Shown: positions 44,254-53,156 of the stretch, piece after piece
Layout: every line of letters begins with the position of its first letter
How positions within the stretch are numbered: position 1 is the stretch's first letter
From: Bacteroidota bacterium
Lineage (GTDB): Bacteria > Bacteroidota > Bacteroidia > Chitinophagales > Chitinophagaceae
Assembly (NCBI GenBank): GCA_029555415.1
Contig: JAKPSI010000087.1
Coordinates: forward strand, 1-64,000
Length of the DNA stretch: 64,000 nt
Direction of reading: 5' to 3'
Translations under genes and position numbers: made by a program
The notes under the pieces: generated by a model
The model's input: only the letters and a program-made list of their open reading frames with translations
Database searches by the model: none
What the model was told of the DNA's origin: nothing

Positions 44254-46698
44254 TCAGATCTTTGAAGCTCTTGTGATATCAGCGAATACACCACTGGCCG
44301 TTACTTCCGCACCTGCGCCGGCACCTTTCACCACCATCGGCTGTTCCTTGTACCGGTCGGTATAGAAAAGTACGATATTATCCTTGCCGTACAGATGATA
44401 GAGATCGTGCTGCGGGTTGATGTGCTGCAAGCCCACTGAAGCTTTGCCTTCATTGAAAGTAGCGACGAATTTCAGGATGCAGCCTTCCGCCTTCGCCTTG
44501 TCATACAACGCGCGGAAATGCGCTTCCTCTTTGGCCATGGCGGCATAGAAATCCTCCACCGATCCTTTGATGCAGGATTCCGGCAGGAAGGAATTATTGC
44601 CGATCTGATCCATCTCCAGCACCTGTCCTGCTTCACGCGCCAGGATCATGATCTTGCGCATCACATCGGTACCACTGAGGTCCAGTCGCGGATCGGGCTC
44701 TGTATACCCTTCGGCCTGTGCCTGCCGCACCACATCCGCGAACAGCTTCGTACCGTTATAATTATTGAAAACGAAATTCAGTGTACCGCTCAGCACCGCT
44801 TCGATCCGGTGTACCCGGTCGCCGCTGCGCAGCAGGTCGTTCAATGTGGCAATGACCGGCAAACCCGCTCCCACATTGGTCTCGAACAGGAACTGGCAAT
44901 TGAACTCACGCGCCAGGTCCTTCAGTTTTTTATAATTGCTGTAAGCGGAAGAAGCGGCTACTTTATTACAAGCCACTACGGAAACGCTCTTCTTCAGTAA
45001 TTGCTCATACACTGATGCTACCGCATCATTCGCGGTCACATCCACGAATACCGCGTTGCGCAGGTTCTTCGCGATGATGGTATTGACGAATTGTTGCAGG
45101 TTAGCGGTCTCGCCTCCGTCCAGTTGTTCTTTCCATTTAGAGAGATCGATACCGTTCTCATCCAGTACCATCTTGCGGCTGTTGCTGAGTCCGGCCACAT
45201 GCAGCTGCAGGCTCATCTGTTCCTGCAGGAAAGCGATCTGCTGATGCAATTGCCCGAGCAGTTTCGCACCCACATTACCCGTGCCCACGATGAACAGATT
45301 CACTTGTTTATAACTGGTCTCGAAGAATTCTTCATGCAGTACGTTGATGGCTTTGCGGACATCGGCGGATGAAATGACCGCGGAGATATTCTTTTCGGAT
45401 GAACCCTGCGCGATCGCACGCACATTCACCCCATTCCTGCCCAGCGCGCTGAACATGCGTCCGCTGATACCCGGGTGGCTCTTCATGTTCTCTCCTACTA
45501 ATGCAACGATCGAGAGACCGGTCTCCACTTTCAGCGGATCCACTTTCTGTAAAGCGATCTCATTGGCGAAAGCCACGTCCACGACCGTTTTGGCACGTTC
45601 AGCAGCCGCCGCTTCGATGCCCACACATATACTATGCTCGGAAGAACTTTGCGTGATCAGGATCACATTGATCTTTTCATTGCTCAGGGCTTCGAATAAT
45701 CGTTTGGAAAAACCGGGGATACCGATCATGCCACTGCCTTCCAGACTGATCAGTGCCAGATTACCGATACTGGAGATACCGCGAACGATATTGCCGTTGA
45801 CGTTGGCAGCCGATTCGATCAGGGTGCCTTCATCCTTCGGCGCGAATGTATTCTTGATCCATACAGGGATATGACTGTTCATCACCGGCTGGATGGTCGG
45901 CGGATAAATGACCTTGGCACCGAAATGCGATAATTCCATCGCCTCCTGATAAGAGATATGCGGAATGATGCGTGCATTACTGGTCAGACGCGGATCAGCG
46001 GTCATCATACCGCTTACATCGGTCCATATCTCCAGTGAGGAAGCCTTTACTGCAGCGGCAACGATCGCCGCTGTATAATCAGAACCACCGCGGCCGAGTG
46101 TGGTGGTGACCCCATCTTTATCAGATGCGATGAAACCAGGCAGGATGTACAATCCGGATGTATCCACCGCGAAGTATTCAGCGATCTGTCTTTTGGTAAC
46201 GGAGAAATCCACTTCTGCTGAAGTATAATTCGCATTGGTACGGATGAGTTCGCGGGAATCCTTCCAGGTGGCGGGAATACCATCCGCCAGCAATTTAGCG
46301 GCGATGATGCGGGAGGATAACCATTCGCCATACGCAGCGATCCTGTCCTTGGAACGGGCCGTCAACTCACCCAGCAGGAAGATACCATTGCAGATATCTT
46401 CGATCTCATTACAACTTTTCTTCACCAGACTGAGCAACTGACTCTGGTTCGCCACCGGGATCAGCTGACGAACTGCATCCATGTGGCGTTGCTCGATCGT
46501 TTCCAGTTTTTGTTTATAGGTTTCATCACCGGCAGCAGCCAGTCCGGCCGCACCCAGCAGCAGGTCCGTGACACCACCAAGCGCGGATACGACCACGATG
46601 CTGCGGTCCTTAGCGGCGGCGGCTTTAACGATAGCGGCGACCTTACTTATATTTTCTGCATTGGCAACGGATGTGCCTCCGAATTTTAAAACAAGCAT
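44254..46698 (-). CDS. thrA: Bifunctional aspartokinase / homoserine dehydrogenase
   Basis: Catalyses the first and third steps from aspartate to homoserine. The aspartokinase domain starts KFGGTSVANAENI and includes GRGGSDYTA. Two ACT domains lie at about residues 310-460. The homoserine dehydrogenase part begins at about 465 (NLFIVGTGNVGAKLL) with the NADPH site, followed by EANVGAGLPV-type sequence (ETNVGAGLPVIATLNDLL) and FTEPDPRLDLSGTD-like residues (GYTEPDPRLDLSGTDVMRK). Length 814 residues, as in E. coli ThrA. First gene of thrA-thrB-thrC; ACT domains suggest feedback inhibition and the upstream leader suggests attenuation. Confidence 0.96.
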   Translation of the reverse strand: MLVLKFGGTSVANAENISKVAAIVKAAAAKDRSIVVVSALGGVTDLLLGAAGLAAAGDETYKQKLETIEQRHMDAVRQLIPVANQSQLLSLVKKSCNEIEDICNGIFLLGELTARSKDRIAAYGEWLSSRIIAAKLLADGIPATWKDSRELIRTNANYTSAEVDFSVTKRQIAEYFAVDTSGLYILPGFIASDKDGVTTTLGRGGSDYTAAIVAAAVKASSLEIWTDVSGMMTADPRLTSNARIIPHISYQEAMELSHFGAKVIYPPTIQPVMNSHIPVWIKNTFAPKDEGTLIESAANVNGNIVRGISSIGNLALISLEGSGMIGIPGFSKRLFEALSNEKINVILITQSSSEHSICVGIEAAAAERAKTVVDVAFANEIALQKVDPLKVETGLSIVALVGENMKSHPGISGRMFSALGRNGVNVRAIAQGSSEKNISAVISSADVRKAINVLHEEFFETSYKQVNLFIVGTGNVGAKLLGQLHQQIAFLQEQMSLQLHVAGLSNSRKMVLDENGIDLSKWKEQLDGGETANLQQFVNTIIAKNLRNAVFVDVTANDAVASVYEQLLKKSVSVVACNKVAASSAYSNYKKLKDLAREFNCQFLFETNVGAGLPVIATLNDLLRSGDRVHRIEAVLSGTLNFVFNNYNGTKLFADVVRQAQAEGYTEPDPRLDLSGTDVMRKIMILAREAGQVLEMDQIGNNSFLPESCIKGSVEDFYAAMAKEEAHFRALYDKAKAEGCILKFVATFNEGKASVGLQHINPQHDLYHLYGKDNIVLFYTDRYKEQPMVVKGAGAGAEVTASGVFADITRASKI

Positions 46699-46699
46699 G

Positions 46700-46735
46700 A
46701 TATGAATTGATAATTGATAATGGATAAATGATAAT
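46700..46735. repeat. Heptad array before thrA
   Basis: GATAATT/GATAATG words on the plus strand read ATTATCC in the thrA sense, stop-free, and reach almost to the ATG. Confidence 0.82.
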
Positions 46736-46790
46736 GATGAAGAAGTCCTTCTTCAAACAGCAAGCAGCCCAATGGTGATATGGTAATATA

Positions 46791-46890
46791 CAACCCTTAA
46801 CGGGTTGTTGTGATCGTTGTGATAATAGTAGCGCCGGCTGTAAAGGACAGCTGGGAAGCGGCGTTGATATGAATACTATTAATGATCACG
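46791..46890 (-). promoter_or_regulatory. Threonine/isoleucine leader peptide and hairpin (thr attenuator candidate)
   Basis: On the minus strand a 30-codon frame runs from GTG at 46890 to TAA at 46800-46798 and ends ATIITTITTTR, eight consecutive Ile or Thr codons, like the thrL peptide of E. coli. The stop codon lies in the loop of a 7-base hairpin (46791-46797 with 46803-46809). Stalling at Thr or Ile codons could alter this hairpin. Downstream, AAGGAC (minus strand, in the 46741-46756 region) can pair with GTCCTT inside the leader frame, an alternative fold. No T-rich terminator tail was seen, so the mechanism (transcriptional or translational) is open. Confidence 0.65.
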
Positions 46891-46935
46891 TTGTGAATTG
46901 GGAACGCAATATAATTAAAAATCGCGGAAGATGAA

Positions 46936-47751
46936 TCAGGAGAGAACGGAATCCGCCGCTTTTTTTACGCTGCCGTGCAGCAGCAGCAGGGCTTTGGCCT
47001 TTTCGTAATCCTGCAGCTTGACCCTTTCCATGAGCATGCGGGTGCCACGGTCGACCAACTTATCGTTCGTTAGTTGCATATTGACCATCTTATTGTCCTC
47101 TACCCTGCCCAGTTGTATCATCACGGAAGTAGAGATCATATTCAGTACCAGTTTCTGCGCAGTACCGCTTTTCATGCGGGTGCTGCCGGTCACGAATTCA
47201 GGCCCCACCACCACTTCGATCGGATGATCGGCCGCGGCACTGACGGGTGAATCCGGGTTGCAGGAGATACTGCCGGTAACGATACCGCGTTTGCGGCATT
47301 CTTCCAGTGCGCCGATCACATAAGGTGTGGTGCCACTGGCAGCAATTCCGATCACGACATCTTTATTGGAAACATGAAATGCTTCAAGATCTTTCCAGCC
47401 CTGGAGTTTATCATCCTCCGCAAATTCAACCGCAGAGGTGATCGCTTTTTCTCCCCCCGCAATGATGCCGATCACGAGTCCATAAGGAACACCATAAGTG
47501 GGTGGGCATTCACTGGCATCCACGATACCAAGACGGCCCGAAGTACCGGCACCGATATAGAACAGGCGACCGCCCATCAGCATGGCATCGCTGACCGCTT
47601 CCGTGAGTTTTTCGATCTGCGGCAGTGCTTTTTCAACGGCCATCGGAACAGTTTGGTCTTCGGCGTTGATATTCCGCAGCAGTTCTCCCACACTCATCTG
47701 TTCAAGGTGGCGGTAATTGCTGGGTTGTTCGGTTATCTTTTTGAATGCCAT
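46936..47751 (-). CDS. murQ: N-acetylmuramic acid 6-phosphate etherase
   Basis: Splits the lactyl ether of MurNAc-6-P to give GlcNAc-6-P and lactate in peptidoglycan recycling. The SIS domain shows YIGAGTSGRLGIVDASECPPTYG, with the catalytic Glu in DASECPP, a second Glu in SAVEFAEDD, and GIAASGTTPYVIGAL for sugar-phosphate binding. The 271-residue length is at the short end of the family. It lies 11 bases downstream of the kinase gene and is probably co-transcribed with it. No PTS permease (MurP) is adjacent, consistent with a kinase route to MurNAc-6-P. Confidence 0.95.
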   Translation of the reverse strand: MAFKKITEQPSNYRHLEQMSVGELLRNINAEDQTVPMAVEKALPQIEKLTEAVSDAMLMGGRLFYIGAGTSGRLGIVDASECPPTYGVPYGLVIGIIAGGEKAITSAVEFAEDDKLQGWKDLEAFHVSNKDVVIGIAASGTTPYVIGALEECRKRGIVTGSISCNPDSPVSAAADHPIEVVVGPEFVTGSTRMKSGTAQKLVLNMISTSVMIQLGRVEDNKMVNMQLTNDKLVDRGTRMLMERVKLQDYEKAKALLLLHGSVKKAADSVLS

Positions 47752-47762
47752 AATTTCTTTAG

Positions 47763-48605
47763 TTAGCTGTGGTAGGCTGCCAGTCCGCTCATCGGGTTCT
47801 TCAGTACCGTACCGAGCTCGAACTCATAACTGGCGCAAAGTTGCTGCAACACATCCTTAAAACCAAATGCAACACTTCCGGTGAAATGGATGGGCATTTT
47901 CCAGCTTTCACGGAATTTGCAGAGATGATGAAAGAAGAAATCATTCAGGCCATCCTCAATGATATTTTCCACCATATAATGACCTCTGTTTTCAGCCAGG
48001 AATTTTGTAAAGCCCGCCAGGTAACGGTTCGGGAAGGGTTTCTTGTATACATTTTCCAGGATCTCCTGGCGGTTGGTAGTATAAGTAAGGTCGAAACGGC
48101 CACGGAGTTCCCAATCGAAGGTTTCATACAGGTAGTACTGCAGTACTTTTTTACCCAGATACACCCCGCTTCCTTCATCACCCAGCACATAGCCCAGTCC
48201 GGGCCTGTTCTGCACGATCTTCTTCCCGTCATAATAACAGGCAAAGGATCCGGTTCCCAGGTTGCTGGCGATCCCTTTCTTGCGGCCGCATAATCCGCGC
48301 GCCGCTGCCATGAGGTCGTGTGTCACTTCTGTTTTTGCTTCAGGGAATACTTTGCGGATGGCCTTTTTGACCAGTTTCACATTATCTGCGGCTGCACAGC
48401 CGGTACCATAATAGTAGATCTCGCCGACCTGGATATTCTTCAGTTTGGAAGCCAGCTCTTTCCTGAGCAGCTCACTGATCTGGTCAGCACCCATGAAATA
48501 AGGGCTGATCCCCTGGGTGAATATGGTTCTTTTCCGGCCATTATTGATGAGGCACCATTCGCCCTTTGTAGCGCCCACATCGGCGATCAGTTTTACAACA
48601 GACAT
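47763..48605 (-). CDS. BadF/BadG-type sugar kinase (N-acetylhexosamine kinase)
   Basis: A 280-residue ASKHA-fold kinase. The phosphate-1 loop is LIADVGATKGEWCL (about residues 6-19), the adenosine region GTGSFACYYDGKK (about 118) is followed by GLGYVLGDEGSGVYLG, and the C-terminal FTGSVAFGFKDVLQ is present. Its place directly before murQ suggests it phosphorylates MurNAc (and perhaps GlcNAc) to feed the etherase, as MurK does in other bacteria. The substrate is inferred from context. Confidence 0.88.
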   Translation of the reverse strand: MSVVKLIADVGATKGEWCLINNGRKRTIFTQGISPYFMGADQISELLRKELASKLKNIQVGEIYYYGTGCAAADNVKLVKKAIRKVFPEAKTEVTHDLMAAARGLCGRKKGIASNLGTGSFACYYDGKKIVQNRPGLGYVLGDEGSGVYLGKKVLQYYLYETFDWELRGRFDLTYTTNRQEILENVYKKPFPNRYLAGFTKFLAENRGHYMVENIIEDGLNDFFFHHLCKFRESWKMPIHFTGSVAFGFKDVLQQLCASYEFELGTVLKNPMSGLAAYHS

Positions 48606-48723
48606 ATTTTCTCCTTCCTGTTCTCCGTTCTAGGCCCAATTACACGCCATTTTACAGCTCTTCGCGCCTTTAAACTTTAAACTTTTCTCTATTTTGCATC
48701 AAATTACGCAATAAAGAAACACG

Positions 48724-50319
48724 ATGACGCATAAAAAACTGCAGATCTGGTTCCCCCTCCTCTTTTCCATCGTACTGATAGCGGGTATGTTCCTCGGTTA
48801 CAGCATGCATAACCCCGGAGGAAAGGCCGGTGATTTCTTCTCTGAATCAAAGGGTGGCCCCCTGCAGGAAGCATTGTATTTCATTCAGACCCGTTATGTT
48901 GATACGGTGCATATCGATTCATTACAGGGCCGCGCGATCCAGCAGATGATGAGCGATCTGGATCCTCACTCCGTTTACTTCCCTCCCGTTGAACTGAAAG
49001 AAGTGAATGAAGAACTGGCCGGAAATTTCCAGGGCATTGGTGTGGAGTTCAATGTTTTCAATGATACCGTGAATGTGGTCTATGTCATTGCAGGTGGCCC
49101 CAGCGAAACCGCCGGTGTTCAGATCGGCGACCGCATCATCCGTGTGAATGCACACAGTCTGACCGGTAAGAACTATCCTACCGATTCCATCAAGAAATAT
49201 ATCCGCGGAGAATCCGGATCCAAAGCCACGCTGGATATCGTACGCAATAACAAAGCACTCTCGATAGCGGTCACCCGTGGTACCATCCCCGTCCCTTCAC
49301 TTGACGCTTCGTACATGATCGATAAAACGACCGGTTATATCAAGCTCAATAAATTCACGCAGTCCACGTACGAAGAATTCATGCAGGCCCTGGAAGGATT
49401 ACAGAAACAGGGATTAAAGCACCTGGTGCTCGACCTGCGCGGGAATGGTGGTGGCTTCATGAATGAAGCAACGGATATCGCGGATGAATTCCTTTCGGGT
49501 GATAAACTCATCGTGTATACCGAAGGCGTCAACAACCCCAAACGTGAATACCGCTGTAAAAGACAGGGTCTTTTTGAAACCGGTAAACTGGAAGTGCTGG
49601 TGGATGAACTGACCGCAAGTGCCAGTGAAGTACTGGCGGGTGCTTTGCAGGACTGGGACCGCGCGACCATCGTGGGCCGCCGTACTTTTGGTAAAGGACT
49701 GGTGCAGGAACAATACCCCCTGAGTGATGGCTCCGCGATACGGCTCACCATCGCCCGTTACTATACACCGTTGGGCAGAAGCATTCAGCGCCCGTATGAT
49801 AAAGGCAAGAAAGTGTACATGGACGAATTGTGGGACCGTTACTCCAATGGTGAACTGATGTATGCCGACTCCAATAAGATCGCGAATGGCAAATCATTCA
49901 AAACGCCCGGTGGACGCACCGTGTATGGCGGTGGCGGCATCATGCCGGATGTGTTCGTAGCACTGGACACGACAAGCTATCAGCGCAGCATCACCCGTTT
50001 ACTGGTGAATGGTGATCTGAATTCATTCTCCTATAATTACTACCTGCAGCATCGTCAGCTGGTGGATCCTTATGGCAATGCCGCTGATTTCATCAAAGGA
50101 TTCAATGGTAATGCAGCCGGTATGTGGAATGATTTCGTGGCGTATGCCGCTAAGGATTCTGTGAACCTCACTGGAATAAAACCTTCAGACAAAACATCGT
50201 TGCAGCAACGGCTCTTGGCCTTACTGGCGCGCTTCAAATGGCGCTCCAGCGGATATTTCCAGGTGCTCAATGCTGATGATACCGTTATCAATAAGGCGAT
50301 CCTGTCTCCCGTCAAGTAA
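48724..50319 (+). CDS. C-terminal processing peptidase, S41 family
   Basis: A 531-residue periplasmic protease with an N-terminal membrane segment (IWFPLLFSIVLIAGMFLGYSM). A PDZ domain covers about 85-175 (GIGVEFNVFNDTVNVVYVI, AGVQIGDRIIRVN). The catalytic domain carries LVLDLRGNGGGFMNEA, the nucleophile Ser in TASASEVLAGAL (about residue 300) and the Lys in RRTFGKGLVQEQ (about 325), the Ser/Lys dyad of CtpA/Prc. The C-terminal 150 residues are less conserved. Likely trims or degrades envelope proteins. A small secreted protein follows 15 bases on. Confidence 0.94.
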   Translation: MTHKKLQIWFPLLFSIVLIAGMFLGYSMHNPGGKAGDFFSESKGGPLQEALYFIQTRYVDTVHIDSLQGRAIQQMMSDLDPHSVYFPPVELKEVNEELAGNFQGIGVEFNVFNDTVNVVYVIAGGPSETAGVQIGDRIIRVNAHSLTGKNYPTDSIKKYIRGESGSKATLDIVRNNKALSIAVTRGTIPVPSLDASYMIDKTTGYIKLNKFTQSTYEEFMQALEGLQKQGLKHLVLDLRGNGGGFMNEATDIADEFLSGDKLIVYTEGVNNPKREYRCKRQGLFETGKLEVLVDELTASASEVLAGALQDWDRATIVGRRTFGKGLVQEQYPLSDGSAIRLTIARYYTPLGRSIQRPYDKGKKVYMDELWDRYSNGELMYADSNKIANGKSFKTPGGRTVYGGGGIMPDVFVALDTTSYQRSITRLLVNGDLNSFSYNYYLQHRQLVDPYGNAADFIKGFNGNAAGMWNDFVAYAAKDSVNLTGIKPSDKTSLQQRLLALLARFKWRSSGYFQVLNADDTVINKAILSPVK

Positions 50320-50334
50320 TTAAACCCTCCACAT

Positions 50335-50973
50335 ATGAAAATTTCAACGCTGTTGTTCTCCGTATTCTTCTGTCTGCAAGTTGCCGGTCAAGCCTCTGAG
50401 TTCAGACTCATTCCGGGCGTATCCGCCGGTCCGGTGAAATTAGGCATGAACGAAGCGCAGGTCCATAAAGTGCTGAAAGGAAAATTCACGGTCAAGAACT
50501 ACAGCCAGGAACTCAGCGATTTTGTGAGCGGCAGCAGTAATTATCATCTCGACAGCATTCCTCAATTCGTCATCGGCTTCGACAAATCGCTCACAGCGCA
50601 GGATGACGCGCTGGAGAACAGCCCTGTCTTCAATATGTATTTCATGAAGGATAAACTGGTCTATATCGGCATCACCTCCTACAGCATTTCAGATGAAATG
50701 AAAAAAAGTGTGATCATGAAGGATTCGATCCGTTTCGGAATGTTCTTTGAGGATTGCCATCCGCAGATCGGCGATGATTTCATGCCCGTTACCTATGGCA
50801 CTTATTCAGGCGACCATGTTTATTATAAAGATGGATTTGAAATGACCTATGATGAGGATATACTCACTTTCATAGCGATTTTCAGTAAAGACCTGAACTA
50901 TCCCAAAAAACTCGCGCTCAACAGCCGTCGTTTAAAAGCCGACCAGATCAAAGCGGAAAAGTCCAAAGATTAA
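50335..50973 (+). CDS. Secreted protein of unknown function
   Basis: 212 residues with a signal peptide (MKISTLLFSVFFCLQVAGQ). The mature part begins with a segment (LIPGVSAGPVKLGMNEAQVHKVL) resembling the opening of SmpA/OmlA or other small periplasmic domains in which a conserved G-(x)-V-K-L-G-M precedes a helix. It lies 15 bases after the S41 protease, so it may be a partner or substrate. No recognised enzyme motif. Confidence 0.75.
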   Translation: MKISTLLFSVFFCLQVAGQASEFRLIPGVSAGPVKLGMNEAQVHKVLKGKFTVKNYSQELSDFVSGSSNYHLDSIPQFVIGFDKSLTAQDDALENSPVFNMYFMKDKLVYIGITSYSISDEMKKSVIMKDSIRFGMFFEDCHPQIGDDFMPVTYGTYSGDHVYYKDGFEMTYDEDILTFIAIFSKDLNYPKKLALNSRRLKADQIKAEKSKD

Positions 50974-51002
50974 AAAAGGGCCTGCAGCTAAGCTGCAAAC
51001 CC
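50971..51002 (-). terminator. Leftward hairpin terminator
   Basis: TGCAGC/GCTGCA (50983-50988 with 50992-50997), extended by GGG/CCC, is followed on the minus strand by TTTTTT. It overlaps the stop codon of the gene on the plus strand. It would end transcripts from the membrane-protein gene at 51155-51535. Confidence 0.65.
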
Positions 51003-51094
51003 TGGTATGTACCGGCCTGAAGGCTGGTCACTTTGTTATTATTGTCAGTAAGATAAGTTCCGGTCCAAAATGGCTTGGGTACAGTCTAGTATCA

Positions 51095-51150
51095 TCTATC
51101 ACCTTTCCCCTATTACCTATCACCTATTACCTATTACCTATCACCTATTC
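51095..51150. repeat. Heptad array, CCTATTA family
   Basis: CCTATTA/CCTATCA words. In the sense of the leftward gene they read AATAGGT/GATAGGT and begin four bases after its TGA stop. Confidence 0.87.
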
Positions 51151-51154
51151 CAGA

Positions 51155-51535
51155 TCACTGCTTATCCCTGTTCGCATCCCACCATTTCTTCTCGATCAGG
51201 TAAGAACCGAAGAGGCCAAGGCCGCCGCCGATCGCGATCAGTGAGAAATAGATCGGAGGATTATGACCATGATCCCTCCAGCCTTCGATCGTGCGTGTAT
51301 ACAGAACGAAGTTATCAAGGATATAAGCCAGGAAAAGTCCAACTCCGGATCCGATGAGCAGCAACGCCCATTTCAGGTTCTTGTAAGGAGCAGGCCTGTT
51401 GGCGAATTCCTTGGGGTTCATGCCCTTTTCGATCATGGCCAGATTCTGGCGGGTTTTAAGATATACGATACCAAAGACCATGGCAAATCCACCAACGAAC
51501 ATGATGATCGGGATTAATACTTCTGCGCCGTTCAT
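51155..51535 (-). CDS. Small membrane protein, DUF6249-like
   Basis: 126 residues with three hydrophobic segments (VLIPIIMFVGGFAMVFGIVYL, WALLLIGSGVGLFLAYIL, YFSLIAIGGGLGLFGSYLI) and a conserved cytoplasmic loop after the first (TRQNLAMIEKGMNP). This pattern fits the DUF6249 group often found beside ECF sigma factors; here a sigma gene lies 248 bases away on the other strand. Function unknown. Confidence 0.72.
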   Translation of the reverse strand: MNGAEVLIPIIMFVGGFAMVFGIVYLKTRQNLAMIEKGMNPKEFANRPAPYKNLKWALLLIGSGVGLFLAYILDNFVLYTRTIEGWRDHGHNPPIYFSLIAIGGGLGLFGSYLIEKKWWDANRDKQ

Positions 51536-51707
51536 AAAATGTGTTTTTAAAGTTTAAAGTTGCTCCGTCATTCTCTCTGACTACGGATCCGGTTTCCGGG
51601 TTACAGGTTTTTAGAGAAATATACAGGATCGGTTTACAAGATATCAGACTACAAGAGCTGTCCTCAGGTTACAGCCCCTCTCCGTAGCATATATATAGGT
51701 ATGCCTG

Positions 51708-51724
51708 TTCCGGAAAGTCCGGAA
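51708..51724. promoter_or_regulatory. Inverted repeat upstream of the sigma gene
   Basis: TTCCGGA, three bases, TCCGGAA: a perfect 17-base dyad centred 67 bases before the sigma factor start, in the divergent region shared with the DUF6249-like gene. Possible operator. Confidence 0.4.
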
Positions 51725-51782
51725 ATAAATATTCGTAATTTTAGTGTAACCCAATGCTTTAAGTTGTAGTCTTACTCCTTGT

Positions 51783-52364
51783 ATGTATGCCGGACTGAAT
51801 GATAATGAGGTCATTACCCAGGTACTGGGAGGTGATCATCAGGCCTTTGCGGGACTGGTGAACAAATACCAGAACTATGTCTTCACCCTGGCATTACGCA
51901 TGCTGAAGAACCGGGAAGACGCGGAAGAGATCGCCCAGGATGTGTTCGTAAAGGCATATAAAGCCCTGGCGGATTTCAGGGGGGAATCAAGGTTCAGCAC
52001 CTGGCTGTACACCATCGTGAACACCACCTGCCTGACCTTTTTAAGGAAGAAAAGGCCTGAGATCCATACGCTGGACAATGAGCAGGTGTTTGAAAGGGCC
52101 AGTAACATCGACGCAGGGATGAGAGCCGATCAGGTGGAACAGAAATCGAGACAGTCGATGGTCAATCAGGCCATTGCCCTGCTGGCTCCGGATGATGCCG
52201 AGGTGATCACCTTGTTTTATAAGGCCGAACAGAGCCTGGATGAGATCGCCCGTATCCTGCGCGTGGAACCGAATACCGCCAAAGTGCGGTTGCACAGGGC
52301 AAGGGCAAGGCTGAAAGAAAAAATGGAAACTCATTTTGCCGCCGAGGTAAAGGACCTATATTGA
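51783..52364 (+). CDS. ECF-type RNA polymerase sigma factor
   Basis: 193 residues. The sigma region 2 (about 20-90) includes FAGLVNKYQNYVFTLALRML, NREDAEEIAQDVFVKAY and FSTWLYTIVNTTCL; region 4 (about 125-185) includes QSLDEIARILRVEPNTAKVRLHRARARLK. There is no C-terminal extension. The gene 16 bases downstream encodes a membrane protein whose soluble N-terminus looks like an anti-sigma domain, the usual arrangement. Target promoters are unknown. Confidence 0.94.
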   Translation: MYAGLNDNEVITQVLGGDHQAFAGLVNKYQNYVFTLALRMLKNREDAEEIAQDVFVKAYKALADFRGESRFSTWLYTIVNTTCLTFLRKKRPEIHTLDNEQVFERASNIDAGMRADQVEQKSRQSMVNQAIALLAPDDAEVITLFYKAEQSLDEIARILRVEPNTAKVRLHRARARLKEKMETHFAAEVKDLY

Positions 52365-52380
52365 TTTAAACCGATCGTAT

Positions 52381-52896
52381 ATGGAAACACAACACAATAT
52401 GGATGACCGTTTATGGGATTACCTGGATGGTCGTGGCAATGCCGCTGAACGCAGCAGTATTGAAGAACTGATCGCACAGAACAGTGCCTGGAAAGAGAAA
52501 TACCGGGAACTGCTGGATGTCCATGCACTGATGCAGGGCAGTGAACTTGATATGCCTTCGATGCGCTTTTCAAAGAATGTAATGGAAGAGATCGCGAAAC
52601 TGCATATCGCGCCCGCCACCCGCACTTATATCAATAATAAGATCATCTGGGGGCTTACCCTTTTCTTCGTGACCGTGCTCATCGGATTCCTGATCTACGG
52701 CTTCGGACAGGTCAACTGGTCCGGCGGCTCCAGCGGACCGATCACACAAGAACTGAACAAACTGAACACCGGTAAACTCGATTTCAGCAAATTCTTCAAC
52801 AACTCATGGGTCAATGGTTTCATGATGATGAACATGGTATTGGGACTGTTCCTGCTGGATCAGTATCTGACACGGAAGAAGAAAGCATTCAACTGA
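52381..52896 (+). CDS. Membrane anti-sigma factor candidate
   Basis: 171 residues: an acidic cytoplasmic N-terminus (DDRLWDYLDGRGNAAERSSIEELIAQN, about 8-34) of the zinc-less anti-sigma helical type, then two membrane segments (IIWGLTLFFVTVLIGFLIYGF and GFMMMNMVLGLFLLDQYL) with a short exported loop between. Position directly after the sigma gene supports anti-sigma function. The HxxxCxxC zinc motif is absent. Its TGA stop starts a TGATAAT heptad array. Confidence 0.78.
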   Translation: METQHNMDDRLWDYLDGRGNAAERSSIEELIAQNSAWKEKYRELLDVHALMQGSELDMPSMRFSKNVMEEIAKLHIAPATRTYINNKIIWGLTLFFVTVLIGFLIYGFGQVNWSGGSSGPITQELNKLNTGKLDFSKFFNNSWVNGFMMMNMVLGLFLLDQYLTRKKKAFN

Positions 52897-52920
52897 TAAT
52901 GGAGAATGGAGAGATGATAA
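52893..52920. repeat. Heptad array at the anti-sigma stop codon
   Basis: TGATAAT, GGAGAAT, GGAGAGA, TGATAAT words begin with the gene's own TGA stop, in the stop-rich orientation. Confidence 0.82.
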
Positions 52921-52975
52921 TGATCGTGATTTGAGCCAGTCGTCCATAAATTCAAGCCAACCTGCAACTTATCAA

Positions 52976-53007
52976 CCCCGGAACTATTAATTCCGGGGTC
53001 TTATTTT
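52976..53007 (+). terminator. Terminator of the sigma/anti-sigma operon
   Basis: CCCCGGAA (52976-52983) pairs with TTCCGGGG (52991-52998) and is followed by TCTTATTTT. Confidence 0.85.
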
Positions 53008-53089
53008 ATCGCGCTAATCGATCTGCAGGAAAAATGTTCAATTGTTCTTCGAAGCGTGTTTTTTCAAGGCAATTTCAGAGGCCCCCTCA

Positions 53090-53156
53090 TTATCCATTCT
53101 CCATTCTCCATTATCCATTCTCCACTTTCCATTATCCATTATCAACTATCAACTAA
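53090..53156. repeat. Heptad array before the CBS-family gene
   Basis: About nine CCATTCT/CCATTAT words on the plus strand, stop-free in the sense of the following gene. If translated they give the repeating peptide IIHSPFS, which is why the open frame extends 45 codons above the true start. Confidence 0.87.

Noticed and set aside
46910-46960. Apparent frameshift at an A/T run near the end of murQ
   Set aside because: My count of the homopolymer by eye was uncertain; the expected C-terminal reading ending in ADSVLS is sound, so no frameshift is claimed.
48673-48690. TTTAAAC words before the S41 protease gene
   Set aside because: Only two to three words, too short to count as an array, although the period is also 7.
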